DNA of 8,519 nt from an uncultured Methanofollis sp. (GCF_937919355.1 NZ_CALFSA010000093.1:1-8519), one strand, 5' to 3'; shown: positions 1 through 6,605, counted from the first letter of the stretch. The notes: generated by a model from the letters alone, not told the origin. Numbers and translations: made by a program.

Positions 1-1445
1 AATGCAAACCCGAAGAGACCGAAGACGATCGAGGGCATGCCGTTCAGGAGGTCGATCCCGCTCCTGATGAGCGCAGTGACGCGTCCGCCGCGGGTGTACT
101 CGGTGAGGTAGACAGCCGCCCCGATCCCGATCGGGAGGGCGAAGAGGATGGCGCCGCCGACAAGGTAGAGTGTCCCGACGATCGCCGGGAAGATCCCGCC
201 GTCCCGCCCGAGGTCGCGGGGTGGCTGGGTGAGGAACTCCCACGAGATAGCCGGGAGGCCGTTGACGACGATGAAGAGGAGGATGGTCCCGAGAATAAAG
301 AGGACGATCCCGATCGCCGCCCAGAGGACGGAGAAGGCGAGTCTCTCGGCGGTCGCAGGCGTGATCCGGTCACGGGCGAGGGAGACGCCCGCTGCAACGA
401 GGAGGGCGGCAAGCGCCGGGACAGGGGGGAGGAAGGCAAAGATGACGGCCGCAGCCGCAAGTACGGCAACGATAGAGAGTATTCTCTTCACCTGCCGCCT
501 GTCAGAGCCAACCCCCTGCCCGGCCCTGATCCGCGCCATGATCCAGAGGGCGGCGAGGTTCACGAGAAGGGTGATGGCAAGGAGGACCACCGCCACCCCG
601 AAGAGGGCGTGGTAGTGGAGGGACCCGACGGCCACCTCGCCCATCTCGATCCCGAGGGTGCCGGTGAGGGTGCGGACCGGCGAGAGGACGTTGGTGATGG
701 GCTCCGGGATGATGGCGGCGTTTCCCGTCACCATCATGACGGCCATCGTCTCGCCGATGGCGCGGCCTATCCCCAGGATCACCGCCGCCGTGATCCCGGA
801 GAGGGCCGAGGGGACGAGGACGCGGCTGATCGTCTGCCAGCGTGTGGCGCCGAGTGCGAGGCTCCCCTCCCTGTAGGCGCGGGGCACCGTGCTCAGGGCG
901 TCTTCGGAGACCGAGATGATCGTCGGGAGGGCCATGATGCCGAGGAGAATGGAGCCTGCAAGCCAGCTCTCCCCCGACGGCACGTCGAAGGTGACGCGGA
1001 GCCAGTCGGTGAGGACCACAAGGCCGAAGAAGCCGTACACGACCGACGGGATGCCGGCAAGGAGTTCTATGGCCGGTTTTACGACGGCCTTGACGCGGGG
1101 CGGGGCGAGTTCGGCGATGCAGACTGCACTCCCGATGCCGAGGGGCACGGCGATGGCCACCGCCCCGAGGGTGACGAGGAGAGTCCCGACGATGAGGGGC
1201 CAGGCGCCGTATACCGGGGGCGTCCCGGTGGGGTTCCAGGTCTCCCCGAAGACGAAGTCGGCGATCCCGACGGTCTCGAAGATGGGGAGGGCGTCACGGA
1301 GGAGAAAGAGGAGGATGAAGAAGACGGTGAGTGTGGCGAAGGAGGCCGCAATCAGCCAGATGAAACTGATCCCTCTCTCCTTCACCCTGGCGAGCCGGTT
1401 TTCCGGTGAGGATGCGGCGCGTGTTACCTGAAGATGGTTGTTCAT
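1..1445 (-). CDS. pstC-pstA: Fused phosphate ABC transporter permease PstC-PstA (partial, runs off left edge)
   Basis: The product is the membrane channel of the high-affinity phosphate importer; it receives phosphate from PstS and is powered by PstB. I translated the frame by hand from the ATG at 1445. It stays open for 481 codons to the window edge. Residues about 1-305 are a complete PstC: a first membrane helix near 26-47, the cytoplasmic coupling loop near 122-142 (KPAIELLAGIPSVVYGFFGL) and GETMAVMM near 230. There is no stop after it. A basic linker and an extra hydrophobic stretch (about 322-355) lead into PstA from about residue 365, with its own coupling loop (SGIDLLNGMPSIVFGLFGFA) at the edge. 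PstC and PstA are normally two proteins of about 300 residues each, so this is a fusion unless an internal start is used, for example the GTG at 491. An AGGTGA ribosome binding site (1455-1460) lies 9 nt before the ATG. The family is certain; the fused state follows directly from the reading frame. Confidence 0.9.
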   Translation of the reverse strand, partial: MNNHLQVTRAASSPENRLARVKERGISFIWLIAASFATLTVFFILLFLLRDALPIFETVGIADFVFGETWNPTGTPPVYGAWPLIVGTLLVTLGAVAIAVPLGIGSAVCIAELAPPRVKAVVKPAIELLAGIPSVVYGFFGLVVLTDWLRVTFDVPSGESWLAGSILLGIMALPTIISVSEDALSTVPRAYREGSLALGATRWQTISRVLVPSALSGITAAVILGIGRAIGETMAVMMVTGNAAIIPEPITNVLSPVRTLTGTLGIEMGEVAVGSLHYHALFGVAVVLLAITLLVNLAALWIMARIRAGQGVGSDRRQVKRILSIVAVLAAAAVIFAFLPPVPALAALLVAAGVSLARDRITPATAERLAFSVLWAAIGIVLFILGTILLFIVVNGLPAISWEFLTQPPRDLGRDGGIFPAIVGTLYLVGGAILFALPIGIGAAVYLTEYTRGGRVTALIRSGIDLLNGMPSIVFGLFGFA

Positions 1446-1463
1446 GCTGGTGCTTCACCTCAT

Positions 1464-1499
1464 GGGAGAGGGAGAGAAAAATTTTCTCTCCGTTCTCCC
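1464..1499 (-). promoter_or_regulatory. Intercistronic hairpin between pstS and pstC-pstA
   Basis: The 60-nt gap between pstS and the permease gene holds a perfect 10-bp inverted repeat (1471-1480 with 1482-1491, GGAGAGAAAA/TTTTCTCTCC). It extends outward by a further 6 bp (1464-1469 with 1494-1499) across a small bulge. In the transcript this gives a long stem with U-rich and A-rich arms. It probably terminates part of the transcription or protects the pstS end of the message, so that the binding protein exceeds the permease. The structure is seen; the role is inferred. Confidence 0.6.
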
Positions 1500-1505
1500 T
1501 GTCGA

Positions 1506-2357
1506 TCAGGCGACCGGGACAAAACCCTCTTCTTCGACGATCGCCTGCCCCTCAGGGCTCAGGAGGAAGTCGAGGTACTCCTTCGCAAGGCCGGTGGCCT
1601 CGCCCTTCGTGAACATGGTAAGGGAGCGTGCGATCGGGTAGTCGCCGCTGAGGACGGTGGACACGGCCGGTTTGACCGTGGTGCCGTTCACGTCGACCTT
1701 CAGCGCCTTCACCGTCTCGTCGACGTAGCCGAGGCCGACATAGCCGATGGCGCCCGGCGTCTGTGCGATGGTCTGCTTCACCGCACCATTCGAGTTCTTC
1801 TCAAGTTGCGTGGGGACGAAGTCCTCCTTCTTCATGACGGTCTCATGGAAGAACTCGCGGGTGCCCGAGGCGCTGTCCCTGCCGACGACGACGATCTCAC
1901 GGTCGGGGCCGCCGATCTCCTTCCAGTTCGTGGTGGTGCCCTGGTAGACCGCTTTCACCTCTGCGGTGGTGACCGTCTCCACGGTGTTCGAGGGGTGGAC
2001 GATCACGGCGATCCCGTCCTTCGCCACGACGTGCTGGACGAGATCAGGATACTTCTGTTTCTCCGACTCCTTCAGGTCGCGGGAGGCCATGCCGATATCC
2101 GCAGTGCCCTCGCCGACGGCCTGGACACCGACGCTGGAACCGCCGCCGCTCACCTGGATGTCGGCCTGCTGGTGTGTGTCCATGTACGCCTCCGCCGCTT
2201 TCTGGGCGAGGGGGAGGACGGTCGTGGAACCGGTGACCGAGAGGCTCTCAGGGTTCGTGTCGCCGCCCCCGCCGCCCGTGCAGCCGGCAAAGAGGGTTGT
2301 AATCAGGAAAAGTGCCAGGAGAGGCACGGCAAGGAAGAGTGTTCTGCTCGTCTTCAC
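1506..2357 (-). CDS. pstS: Phosphate-binding lipoprotein PstS of the Pst ABC transporter
   Basis: This protein captures phosphate outside the cell and delivers it to the PstC-PstA permease. It has 283 residues, a normal length for the family. The N-terminus is a lipoprotein signal: two charged residues, a hydrophobic core (about 7-22) and the lipobox LFAGC, with Cys26 as the likely lipid anchor. A Gly-rich tether follows. Phosphate-site motifs are visible: GSTTVLPLAQ near 43, SGGGSSVGVQAV near 69 and GRDSASGTREFF near 159. The start codon is GTG at 2357, supported by a TGGTGA ribosome binding site (2365-2370) 7 nt upstream and by the position of the signal peptide. A TATA box and BRE lie just upstream. 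It is the first gene of the minus-strand pst operon, transcribed away from the phoU-like regulator. The assignment is secure. Confidence 0.96.
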   Translation of the reverse strand: MKTSRTLFLAVPLLALFLITTLFAGCTGGGGGDTNPESLSVTGSTTVLPLAQKAAEAYMDTHQQADIQVSGGGSSVGVQAVGEGTADIGMASRDLKESEKQKYPDLVQHVVAKDGIAVIVHPSNTVETVTTAEVKAVYQGTTTNWKEIGGPDREIVVVGRDSASGTREFFHETVMKKEDFVPTQLEKNSNGAVKQTIAQTPGAIGYVGLGYVDETVKALKVDVNGTTVKPAVSTVLSGDYPIARSLTMFTKGEATGLAKEYLDFLLSPEGQAIVEEEGFVPVA

Positions 2358-2386
2358 GGTGCTTTCACCAGAAATAAAAAGTTGGG

Positions 2387-2407
2387 CATATAATATAACA
2401 GGTTTCG
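2387..2407 (-). promoter_or_regulatory. pstS promoter (TATA box plus BRE)
   Basis: On the minus strand CGAAACC (2401-2407) is followed by TTATATTATA (2389-2398), a good archaeal BRE/TATA pair. Initiation about 25 nt downstream would fall near 2367-2370, giving a leader of roughly 10 nt before the GTG at 2357. The placement is inferred from consensus only. Confidence 0.7.
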
Positions 2408-2421
2408 AATGAGACTATGGT

Positions 2422-2453
2422 GTGCAATATACTGCATAGAGAGTATAGTGCAC
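2422..2453. promoter_or_regulatory. Candidate operator between divergent pstS and phoU promoters
   Basis: A 12-bp inverted repeat with one mismatch: GTGCAATATACT (2422-2433) and AGTATAGTGCAC (2442-2453), with an 8-nt spacer. The half-sites are 20 nt centre to centre, about two helical turns, as expected for a dimeric regulator on one DNA face. It sits upstream of both promoters, so one bound protein could control both directions. The adjacent PhoU-like protein has a DNA-binding AbrB domain and is the obvious candidate ligand. The repeat is seen; function and partner are inferred. Confidence 0.6.
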
Positions 2454-2466
2454 TCTATAGGCCGGG

Positions 2467-2501
2467 CAAGAACTATAATCTCCCGCCGAAAACTCTGATC
2501 C
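2467..2501 (+). promoter_or_regulatory. Promoter of the phoU-like gene, probably leaderless
   Basis: CTATAAT (2473-2479), preceded by a purine-rich AAGAA, lies about 25 nt before the ATG at 2502. The transcript would therefore begin at or within a few bases of the start codon. No ribosome binding site precedes that ATG at a normal distance, which fits a leaderless message. A second TATA-like sequence (CTCTATAG, 2453-2460) touches the inverted repeat and is an alternative. Confidence 0.5.
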
Positions 2502-3506
2502 ATGGAGATCAGAAAGGTGCAGGTCACCGGGGGTTCGTCCTATATCGTATCCCTCCCAAAAGACTGGGTCCTTTCCTCGAATGTCAAGAAAAACGACCCT
2601 GTAGGCCTGATCGTCCAGCAGGACGGTACACTTCTCGTCACGCCGAGGATCGAAGCCGGGACTGCCCAGAGGACAAAGGAGTTCCCGGTGAGTGCAACCA
2701 CTGACCCTGCCTACCTGTACCGTTGTCTTGTCGGGGCGTACGTCGCCGGCTACACCGCGATCACCCTGACCGCGCAGGGGAAGATGCCGTCGTCCATCAG
2801 GATGGGGGTCAGGGAGTTCACCCGGATGACCATCGGGCAGGAGGTCGTGGAGGAGACAGAGACCTCGGTCACGATCAAGGACCTGCTCAACCCGGTCGAG
2901 ATGCCTTTCCGGCAGACGATCACGCGGATGGCGGTGATCGTACGGGGTATGCACCAGGACGGCATCGAGGCCCTGCGGTCGGGCAACCAGAAACTTGCCG
3001 GGGATGTCGTCGAGAGGGACAACGACGTGGACCGCCTCCACAGGTTGATCGCCCGCCAGTGTCACCTGGTGCTCGGCGACCCCGCGTTCTCCCGCAAGAT
3101 GAACGTCACGCCAGCGGCGGCGATGAGTTATTTCCTGGCATCGCGGATCCTTGAACGGATCGGGGACCACGGGACGAGAATTGCAAGGAGTGCGGTCGTC
3201 CTCCTCGGGGAGGAGGTCGACGCAGAGATGGTGACGATGATCGGCGAGGCGAGCGCGACCTCGCAGGCGATCTTCGACCATGCGGTCTCCTCTCTCTTCG
3301 GCGAGGACCTGGAGGGGGCCAATGACGCCATTCAGCAGGTCGTCGGTCTTGAGAAACAGGCGCGTGCGGTCAACAAGGCGGCACTGAAATACGCTCCTGC
3401 CACGGCAACGGCAATCGTCTCGCTTTCCGATAGCATCAGGAGGATCGGCGAGTATTCTACCGATATCTGCGAGAACACCATCAACACTCTCATCGACCGG
3501 GGGTAA
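2502..3506 (+). CDS. phoU: AbrB-PhoU phosphate uptake regulator
   Basis: PhoU proteins restrain the Pst transporter and signal phosphate status; archaeal versions with an AbrB domain can also bind DNA. The protein has 334 residues. Residues 1-49 form a SpoVT-AbrB-type domain (MEIRKVQVTGGSSYIVSLPK and a following TLLVTPR strand), which begins at the first Met and fixes the start. The rest is two PhoU helical repeats. The first has the metal-site sequence VVERDNDVDR (E171, D173, D175, D177) and ILERIGDH near 218; the second has IRRIGEYSTDICENT near 313. It diverges from pstS across a gap with a palindromic operator candidate, so it probably regulates pst transcription and itself in response to phosphate. 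The thioredoxin-like gene starts 34 nt later and probably shares the transcript. Domain assignment is firm; the regulatory direction is unknown. Confidence 0.9.
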   Translation: MEIRKVQVTGGSSYIVSLPKDWVLSSNVKKNDPVGLIVQQDGTLLVTPRIEAGTAQRTKEFPVSATTDPAYLYRCLVGAYVAGYTAITLTAQGKMPSSIRMGVREFTRMTIGQEVVEETETSVTIKDLLNPVEMPFRQTITRMAVIVRGMHQDGIEALRSGNQKLAGDVVERDNDVDRLHRLIARQCHLVLGDPAFSRKMNVTPAAAMSYFLASRILERIGDHGTRIARSAVVLLGEEVDAEMVTMIGEASATSQAIFDHAVSSLFGEDLEGANDAIQQVVGLEKQARAVNKAALKYAPATATAIVSLSDSIRRIGEYSTDICENTINTLIDRG

Positions 3507-3540
3507 GCATTAACCGGGATGGATGTGATCCCCTGCCCGT

Positions 3541-3936
3541 ATGGTTGAGGGTACTGCTCTGGTGGAGGTGACCGACACCACGTGGGAGAGAGAGATCGAG
3601 AGGGGGAAGGGGCCTGCCGTGGTGATGTTCTACAGTCCCGCGTGCCCCTTCTGCAAACAGATCGAACCTTTCTTCAGGCAGTTCGCGGGTGAGTATGAGG
3701 GACGGGTCCTTTTTGCACGCCTGAATGTGATGGGCAATGCCTGGACTGTCGAGCGCTATGCCGTGCGCCAGACCCCTTCGTTCCTCTTCTTCTGCGGGGG
3801 AAAGGCGGTCCAGCAGGTCGTCGGTGCGGCATTCCCTGCACTGCTGAAGAAGACCATCGGCGACTTCCTGGTGCATGGCGAGGGGTGTGCACGGAGCAGC
3901 ACGGAGATCGATTATGATATCAGCGGATATGCATGA
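3541..3936 (+). CDS. Thioredoxin-fold protein (CPFC active site)
   Basis: A 131-residue thioredoxin-like protein, probably a cytoplasmic thiol-disulfide oxidoreductase since no signal peptide or membrane segment is seen. The active site is YSPACPFCKQ (Cys35 and Cys38), so CPFC replaces the classical CGPC. The cis-proline loop is RQTPSFLFF (Pro79), and the FxxG-type glycines after it are kept. An unusual C-terminal tail of about 25 residues carries a third cysteine (near residue 117) and several acidic residues. The start is fixed by GGATGTGATCC (3521-3531), nearly the full archaeal ribosome binding consensus, 9 nt before the ATG. It lies 34 nt behind the phoU-like gene, so co-transcription is likely. 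A redox link to phosphate control would be speculation. It could equally be called a generic thioredoxin or a glutaredoxin-like protein. Confidence 0.87.
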   Translation: MVEGTALVEVTDTTWEREIERGKGPAVVMFYSPACPFCKQIEPFFRQFAGEYEGRVLFARLNVMGNAWTVERYAVRQTPSFLFFCGGKAVQQVVGAAFPALLKKTIGDFLVHGEGCARSSTEIDYDISGYA

Positions 3937-4161
3937 CCGACGTTCTTACCGGTGGAGGGATATCTCATTTCCCTGATAGGAACGGGGAGATGGTAGAGCC
4001 CGATCAGAATTATAAATCATCGAACAAAAGAATAAAATTTATATATTAAAATTTACAAGTGTATGTAGGAGCGAACAGGGGTCTCAGCGACACGTCCCCC
4101 CCGTATATATGTGTCTTTTTTCTGGGATGCCTGTCCCTCCACTTTTTTTGAAAATAGTTAC
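3937..4161. other. AT-rich intergenic region between convergent thioredoxin and glycosyltransferase genes
   Basis: There is no convincing protein gene here. The stretch has a weak hairpin (AGGGA/TCCCT near 3956-3974) soon after the thioredoxin stop and two TATA-like sequences (TTATAAAT near 4010 and TTTATATATT at 4038-4047). These are followed by a hairpin with a T6 run and a further T7 run near 4143. The genes on both sides end here, so these promoters have no annotated gene to serve; the small RNA entry gives the likely explanation. Confidence 0.6.
4067..4121 (+). ncRNA. Candidate small RNA with its own promoter and terminator
   Basis: A strong TATA box (TTTATATATT, 4038-4047) after an A-rich BRE-like stretch predicts initiation near 4067. 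The predicted transcript ends with stem GACACGT (4089-4095) pairing with ATGTGTC (4109-4115, one G-U), a C-rich loop and then T6 (4116-4121). The RNA would be about 55 nt. No open frame of note is present. It may instead be a late terminator of the phoU-thioredoxin transcript, with the TATA box irrelevant. No known RNA family was recognised. Confidence 0.35.
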
Positions 4162-5241
4162 TCAGGCCATCCTCCTGACCGTCATGGCGACATACCTGAG
4201 AGTGATCCCTGCCATCAGGGAGAGGATGCCGAGCAACGTGAAGATGCCCCCGACCAGTGACTCCCAGAAGGGCAGGGCCGCTGTGGCCGCATAGGTTGAG
4301 AGGGCGGTGACCCCGAAGGTGATCCCCCCCACCAGTGCCACAAGGCCGGCGATGCCGAAGGTGAGGAAGGGGTTGCTGTACTCCATCGCCCTAAGGATGC
4401 TCCTCAGGACGCCGAAGCCGTGAGTGATCGGGTTTTTCTTGTGTTTGTTGGGGACATCGTATGTCACCGAGATGGGCACTTCCATGATGGGGATGCCCTG
4501 TTCCGTGAGACTGGTGATCATGTCTGACTCGACATTGTATCCCTTTGAGTCCATGGTGAAGTGTTCGATCGCGGACCTGCTGAGCGCCCGGAAACCTGAC
4601 TGCGAGTCCGTCGTCGCGTGCCGGGAACTGAGGTTTGTCATCGCCGTGAGGACCGTCTGGCCGAGTTGACGGTATTTCGGGATCCTGTTTGTGTTACTGA
4701 GGAAACGCGACCCTATAACAAAATCGGCCTTCCCTTCACGCACCGGTCCGGCAAGTGCCGGGATCTCGTTGGGGTCGTGCTGGCCGTCGCCGTCAAGGAG
4801 GACGACGAAGTCAAATCCCCCGTCCTGCGCGTATTTCAGTGCTGTCCTGACCGCACCCCCTTTGCCGCGGTTCACGGCATGGGTGATGACCTTCGCGCCT
4901 GCTTCAAGGGCGATGGCCCTGGTGTCGTCCGTCGACCCGTCGTCAATGACCAGGACTTCGTCGACGTATTTTCGTGTCTGCAGGACGACCGACCCGATGG
5001 TGACGGCCTCGTTATAGCAGGGAATGGCTGCAAGTGATCTTTTTGTGCTGGGCGTTTGTGCGGGTCTGTAGATAACCGTCCCGAAAGCATGAGCGCCGCC
5101 GATACGTTTATTCTCCAAGTCTGGCCGTACGATCTCGGCCAGAGGCGCGTTCATATGGGCTGTTATTGCATCATGCTCCTGGCGTACGTACGCGTCATTT
5201 GGCAATATCGTCAAGTACCTCTGTCCCCCCCGGGATCGCAC
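4162..5241 (-). CDS. Membrane-anchored GT2 glycosyltransferase (polyprenyl-phosphate sugar synthase-like)
   Basis: It probably transfers a sugar from a nucleotide donor to a membrane lipid phosphate, feeding protein or surface glycan synthesis. The protein has 359 residues as drawn. The GT-A domain shows AAIPCYNEAVTIGSVV (71-86), VIDDGSTDDT (98-107), NRGKGGAVRTAL (124-135) and the metal-binding DGDGQHDP (150-157; D150 and D152). TDSQSGFR follows at 211-218. Two membrane helices (about 291-312 and 327-350) end the protein, as in archaeal DPM1/DPG-synthase-like enzymes. The N-terminal 65 residues before the GT domain are longer than usual. The GTG at 5241 fits a promoter near 5280-5292 but has only a weak ribosome binding site; the ATG at 5154 is the alternative start. 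No glycan genes are adjacent, so acceptor and sugar are unknown. Confidence 0.9.
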   Translation of the reverse strand: MRSRGGQRYLTILPNDAYVRQEHDAITAHMNAPLAEIVRPDLENKRIGGAHAFGTVIYRPAQTPSTKRSLAAIPCYNEAVTIGSVVLQTRKYVDEVLVIDDGSTDDTRAIALEAGAKVITHAVNRGKGGAVRTALKYAQDGGFDFVVLLDGDGQHDPNEIPALAGPVREGKADFVIGSRFLSNTNRIPKYRQLGQTVLTAMTNLSSRHATTDSQSGFRALSRSAIEHFTMDSKGYNVESDMITSLTEQGIPIMEVPISVTYDVPNKHKKNPITHGFGVLRSILRAMEYSNPFLTFGIAGLVALVGGITFGVTALSTYAATAALPFWESLVGGIFTLLGILSLMAGITLRYVAMTVRRMA

Positions 5242-5279
5242 CGATGTGCTCTCTCGTAGAGGGATCTAATGGGATATCA

Positions 5280-5300
5280 GATATTTATAACTTTGCTCCT
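5280..5300 (-). promoter_or_regulatory. Promoter of the glycosyltransferase gene
   Basis: On the minus strand GGAGCAAAG leads into TTATAAATAT (5281-5290), a good BRE/TATA pair. Initiation about 25 nt downstream, near 5258-5262, gives a leader of about 20 nt to the GTG at 5241. This supports the longer reading of the protein. Confidence 0.6.
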
Positions 5301-5626
5301 CCGTCTTGGGGACTTCTCGTCCGCCGGATCTCTGATCTCGGAACTCATCCCGGAAAATAGATCTGTTCCCCTGTTCCGGTCGTGGGATCTGGTTTCTCCC
5401 TCTGTTAGACGTCATTTTTTTCATAGCCCATATCAGTTGGCAGGAATACCCGGGTGCGTGGTCGGGATCGTACCGGCCCTGCACGCATGCCCCCGCTTAT
5501 TTTCCCGGTCAACTGTTGCGTCGAGGAACTGCCCATATGCCTGCACGTGTGCGTCGCCCTCCGCGACCGCCCGGCGATCGCCTGGTCCGTAAAGAGCATC
5601 TCCCATGGCCGGCAACATCAATAGGG
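5301..5626. other. Intergenic region between divergent glycosyltransferase and cysteine-cluster genes
   Basis: No gene here can be supported. A T7 run follows GTCA near 5414. TTATTTT (5496-5502) is a possible TATA box for the downstream plus-strand gene. Short open frames exist on both strands; the plus-strand one is an in-frame Arg/Pro-rich extension of the next gene without family resemblance. A 62-codon minus-strand frame (5433-5621) has somewhat gene-like composition but no ribosome binding site that I can see. Confidence 0.5.
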
Positions 5627-6397
5627 ATGGATCCTCACCAGAAAAATCCCGCCCCGAAAGACCGGTTCGACCGGATGATCACCGAGGTCGAGGCAGAGAT
5701 CGATGCGCTCCTCGGCTACCCTGACGACGAACTCGTCCGCGTCATCAGGGAGGTCGGGTTCTCCTGCACCTGCTGCGGTAGGTGCTGCACGCGGGAGTTC
5801 AACGACCATGTCTTTCTCCTGGACGGCGACACCGGGAGGGTGAGGACGATCGACCCCTCCGCCCTGATGCCCGCGCCGTACTTCGAGTTCTGCGACCAGG
5901 GCGGGACGTTTTATGTCTCCGGGTATGCGCTGCGGACGCGGGAGGACGGGGCATGCGTCTTTCTCTCTGAGGAGAGGCGGTGCACCATCTACGACCGCCG
6001 GATGGCCATCTGCCGCGTGTACCCCTACATGCTCCACCGCGAGGAGGGTGAGGACGGTACCGTGGACTGGCGGCAGATCAGCGGACTCAACCAGCACGGG
6101 GAATACTATGCCCCTATCGGTGAGGAAGAGGCGCGGGAGATCGCCCGCGAGGTGAGGGCCTACGAGGAGGCGTACCTCAGGCAGGAAGAGGCGTTTCTCC
6201 GGTGCCTCCGCGGCTACTTCGCCGCGCACGGTCTGCGCCATATCCAGAAGGTCTATGACCGGCAGATGGCCGCATTCAGGAAGGGTGCGCCGGTGCCGGT
6301 GCGTGTATACTGCGGCGGTACTTTCGAGGAGATGACGGCCGCCTGCAGCGACTATGGAAAGGTTCCCCGGCGGGCCGGGAAGGTCAGGCATGCCTGA
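5627..6397 (+). CDS. YkgJ-family zinc/iron-chelating cysteine-cluster protein
   Basis: A protein of the YkgJ/CxxCxxCC family, whose members are thought to bind zinc or an iron-sulfur cluster; the physiological role is unknown. From the ATG at 5627 it has 256 residues. The signature is FSCTCCGRCC (Cys47, 49, 50, 53, 54), followed by Cys110, RRCTIYDRR with Cys119 and ICRVYPYM with Cys129, the typical second half of the metal site. Cys89 is an extra. The C-terminal third (about 165-225) is charged and helical, rich in Glu and Arg. The open frame extends upstream to a TTG at 5516, but that stretch is Arg/Pro-rich and unlike the family, so the later ATG is preferred; its ribosome binding site is poor and it may be leaderless. 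A terminator-like hairpin and a tRNA gene follow. Confidence 0.85.
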   Translation: MDPHQKNPAPKDRFDRMITEVEAEIDALLGYPDDELVRVIREVGFSCTCCGRCCTREFNDHVFLLDGDTGRVRTIDPSALMPAPYFEFCDQGGTFYVSGYALRTREDGACVFLSEERRCTIYDRRMAICRVYPYMLHREEGEDGTVDWRQISGLNQHGEYYAPIGEEEAREIAREVRAYEEAYLRQEEAFLRCLRGYFAAHGLRHIQKVYDRQMAAFRKGAPVPVRVYCGGTFEEMTAACSDYGKVPRRAGKVRHA

Positions 6398-6399
6398 CC
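6382..6399. repeat. Perfect 18-bp palindrome over the stop codon of the cysteine-cluster gene
   Basis: GGTCAGGCATGCCTGACC reads the same on both strands and includes the TGA stop (6395-6397). It could act as an mRNA 3'-end hairpin or a protein site; either reading is inference. Confidence 0.6.
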
Positions 6400-6415
6400 G
6401 GGGCGTCAGGTAGAA

Positions 6416-6438
6416 GGCGGGGCATCGCCATCTTTTTT
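6416..6438 (+). terminator. Hairpin with T6 run after the cysteine-cluster gene
   Basis: GGCG (6416-6419) pairs with CGCC (6426-6429) and is followed by T6 (6433-6438). The short stem is weak, but the T-run alone can stop archaeal RNA polymerase. The same TTTTTTAT (6433-6440) lies about 33 nt before the tRNA and is also the likely TATA element of the tRNA gene. Confidence 0.5.
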
Positions 6439-6469
6439 ATCAGGTGCGATCAACGTATAGTGCACCCGT

Positions 6470-6541
6470 GCCCCAGTGGCTTAGTGGCATAGCGGCTGAC
6501 TTGTAATCAGCAGGTCGCGAGTTCAAGTCTCGCCTGGGGCT
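6470..6541 (+). tRNA. tRNA-Thr (anticodon TGT)
   Basis: A complete cloverleaf is visible. The acceptor arms are GCCCCAG (6470-6476) and CTGGGGC (6534-6540), with discriminator T6541. The D arm is 6479-6493 and contains the conserved AGTGG loop. The anticodon stem GCTGA/TCAGC encloses loop CTTGTAA (6500-6506), giving anticodon TGT at 6502-6504, which reads ACA. The T arm is GCGAG-TTCAAGT-CTCGC (6517-6533). All acceptor, anticodon and T-stem pairs match. CCA is not encoded. The D stem has one T-T mismatch at its inner pair. Confidence 0.97.
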
Positions 6542-6542
6542 T

Positions 6543-6605
6543 GGAGACGCACGGTAAAAAGCCCTTTTTCTGAAAGGGGCTGTCTCCGTGTACTTTCCCC
6601 TTTTT
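6543..6605 (+). terminator. Two-step hairpin and T-run after tRNA-Thr
   Basis: GGAGAC (6543-6548) pairs with GTCTCC (6582-6587). Inside it AGCCCTTT (6560-6567) pairs with AAAGGGGCT (6573-6581) with one bulged base. A T5 run occurs within the inner arm and another at 6601-6605. This probably stops transcription after the tRNA. An integration scar at the tRNA 3' side is an alternative. Confidence 0.55.

Noticed and set aside
609..1409. 266-codon plus-strand open frame
   Set aside because: It lies opposite the permease gene and is dominated by Gly, Asp, Glu and Arg, the usual shadow of a GC-rich membrane-protein gene on the other strand.
1434..2393. 319-codon plus-strand open frame
   Set aside because: It is antisense to pstS and its operon partner; the minus-strand frame has a signal peptide, family motifs and a ribosome binding site.
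2415..3281. 288-codon minus-strand open frame
   Set aside because: It is antisense to the AbrB-PhoU gene and shows only Arg/His/Asp-rich composition.
5433..5621. 62-codon minus-strand open frame between the glycosyltransferase and cysteine-cluster genes
   Set aside because: Composition is fairly gene-like, but there is no visible ribosome binding site or family resemblance, and it would overlap the leader of the next gene.
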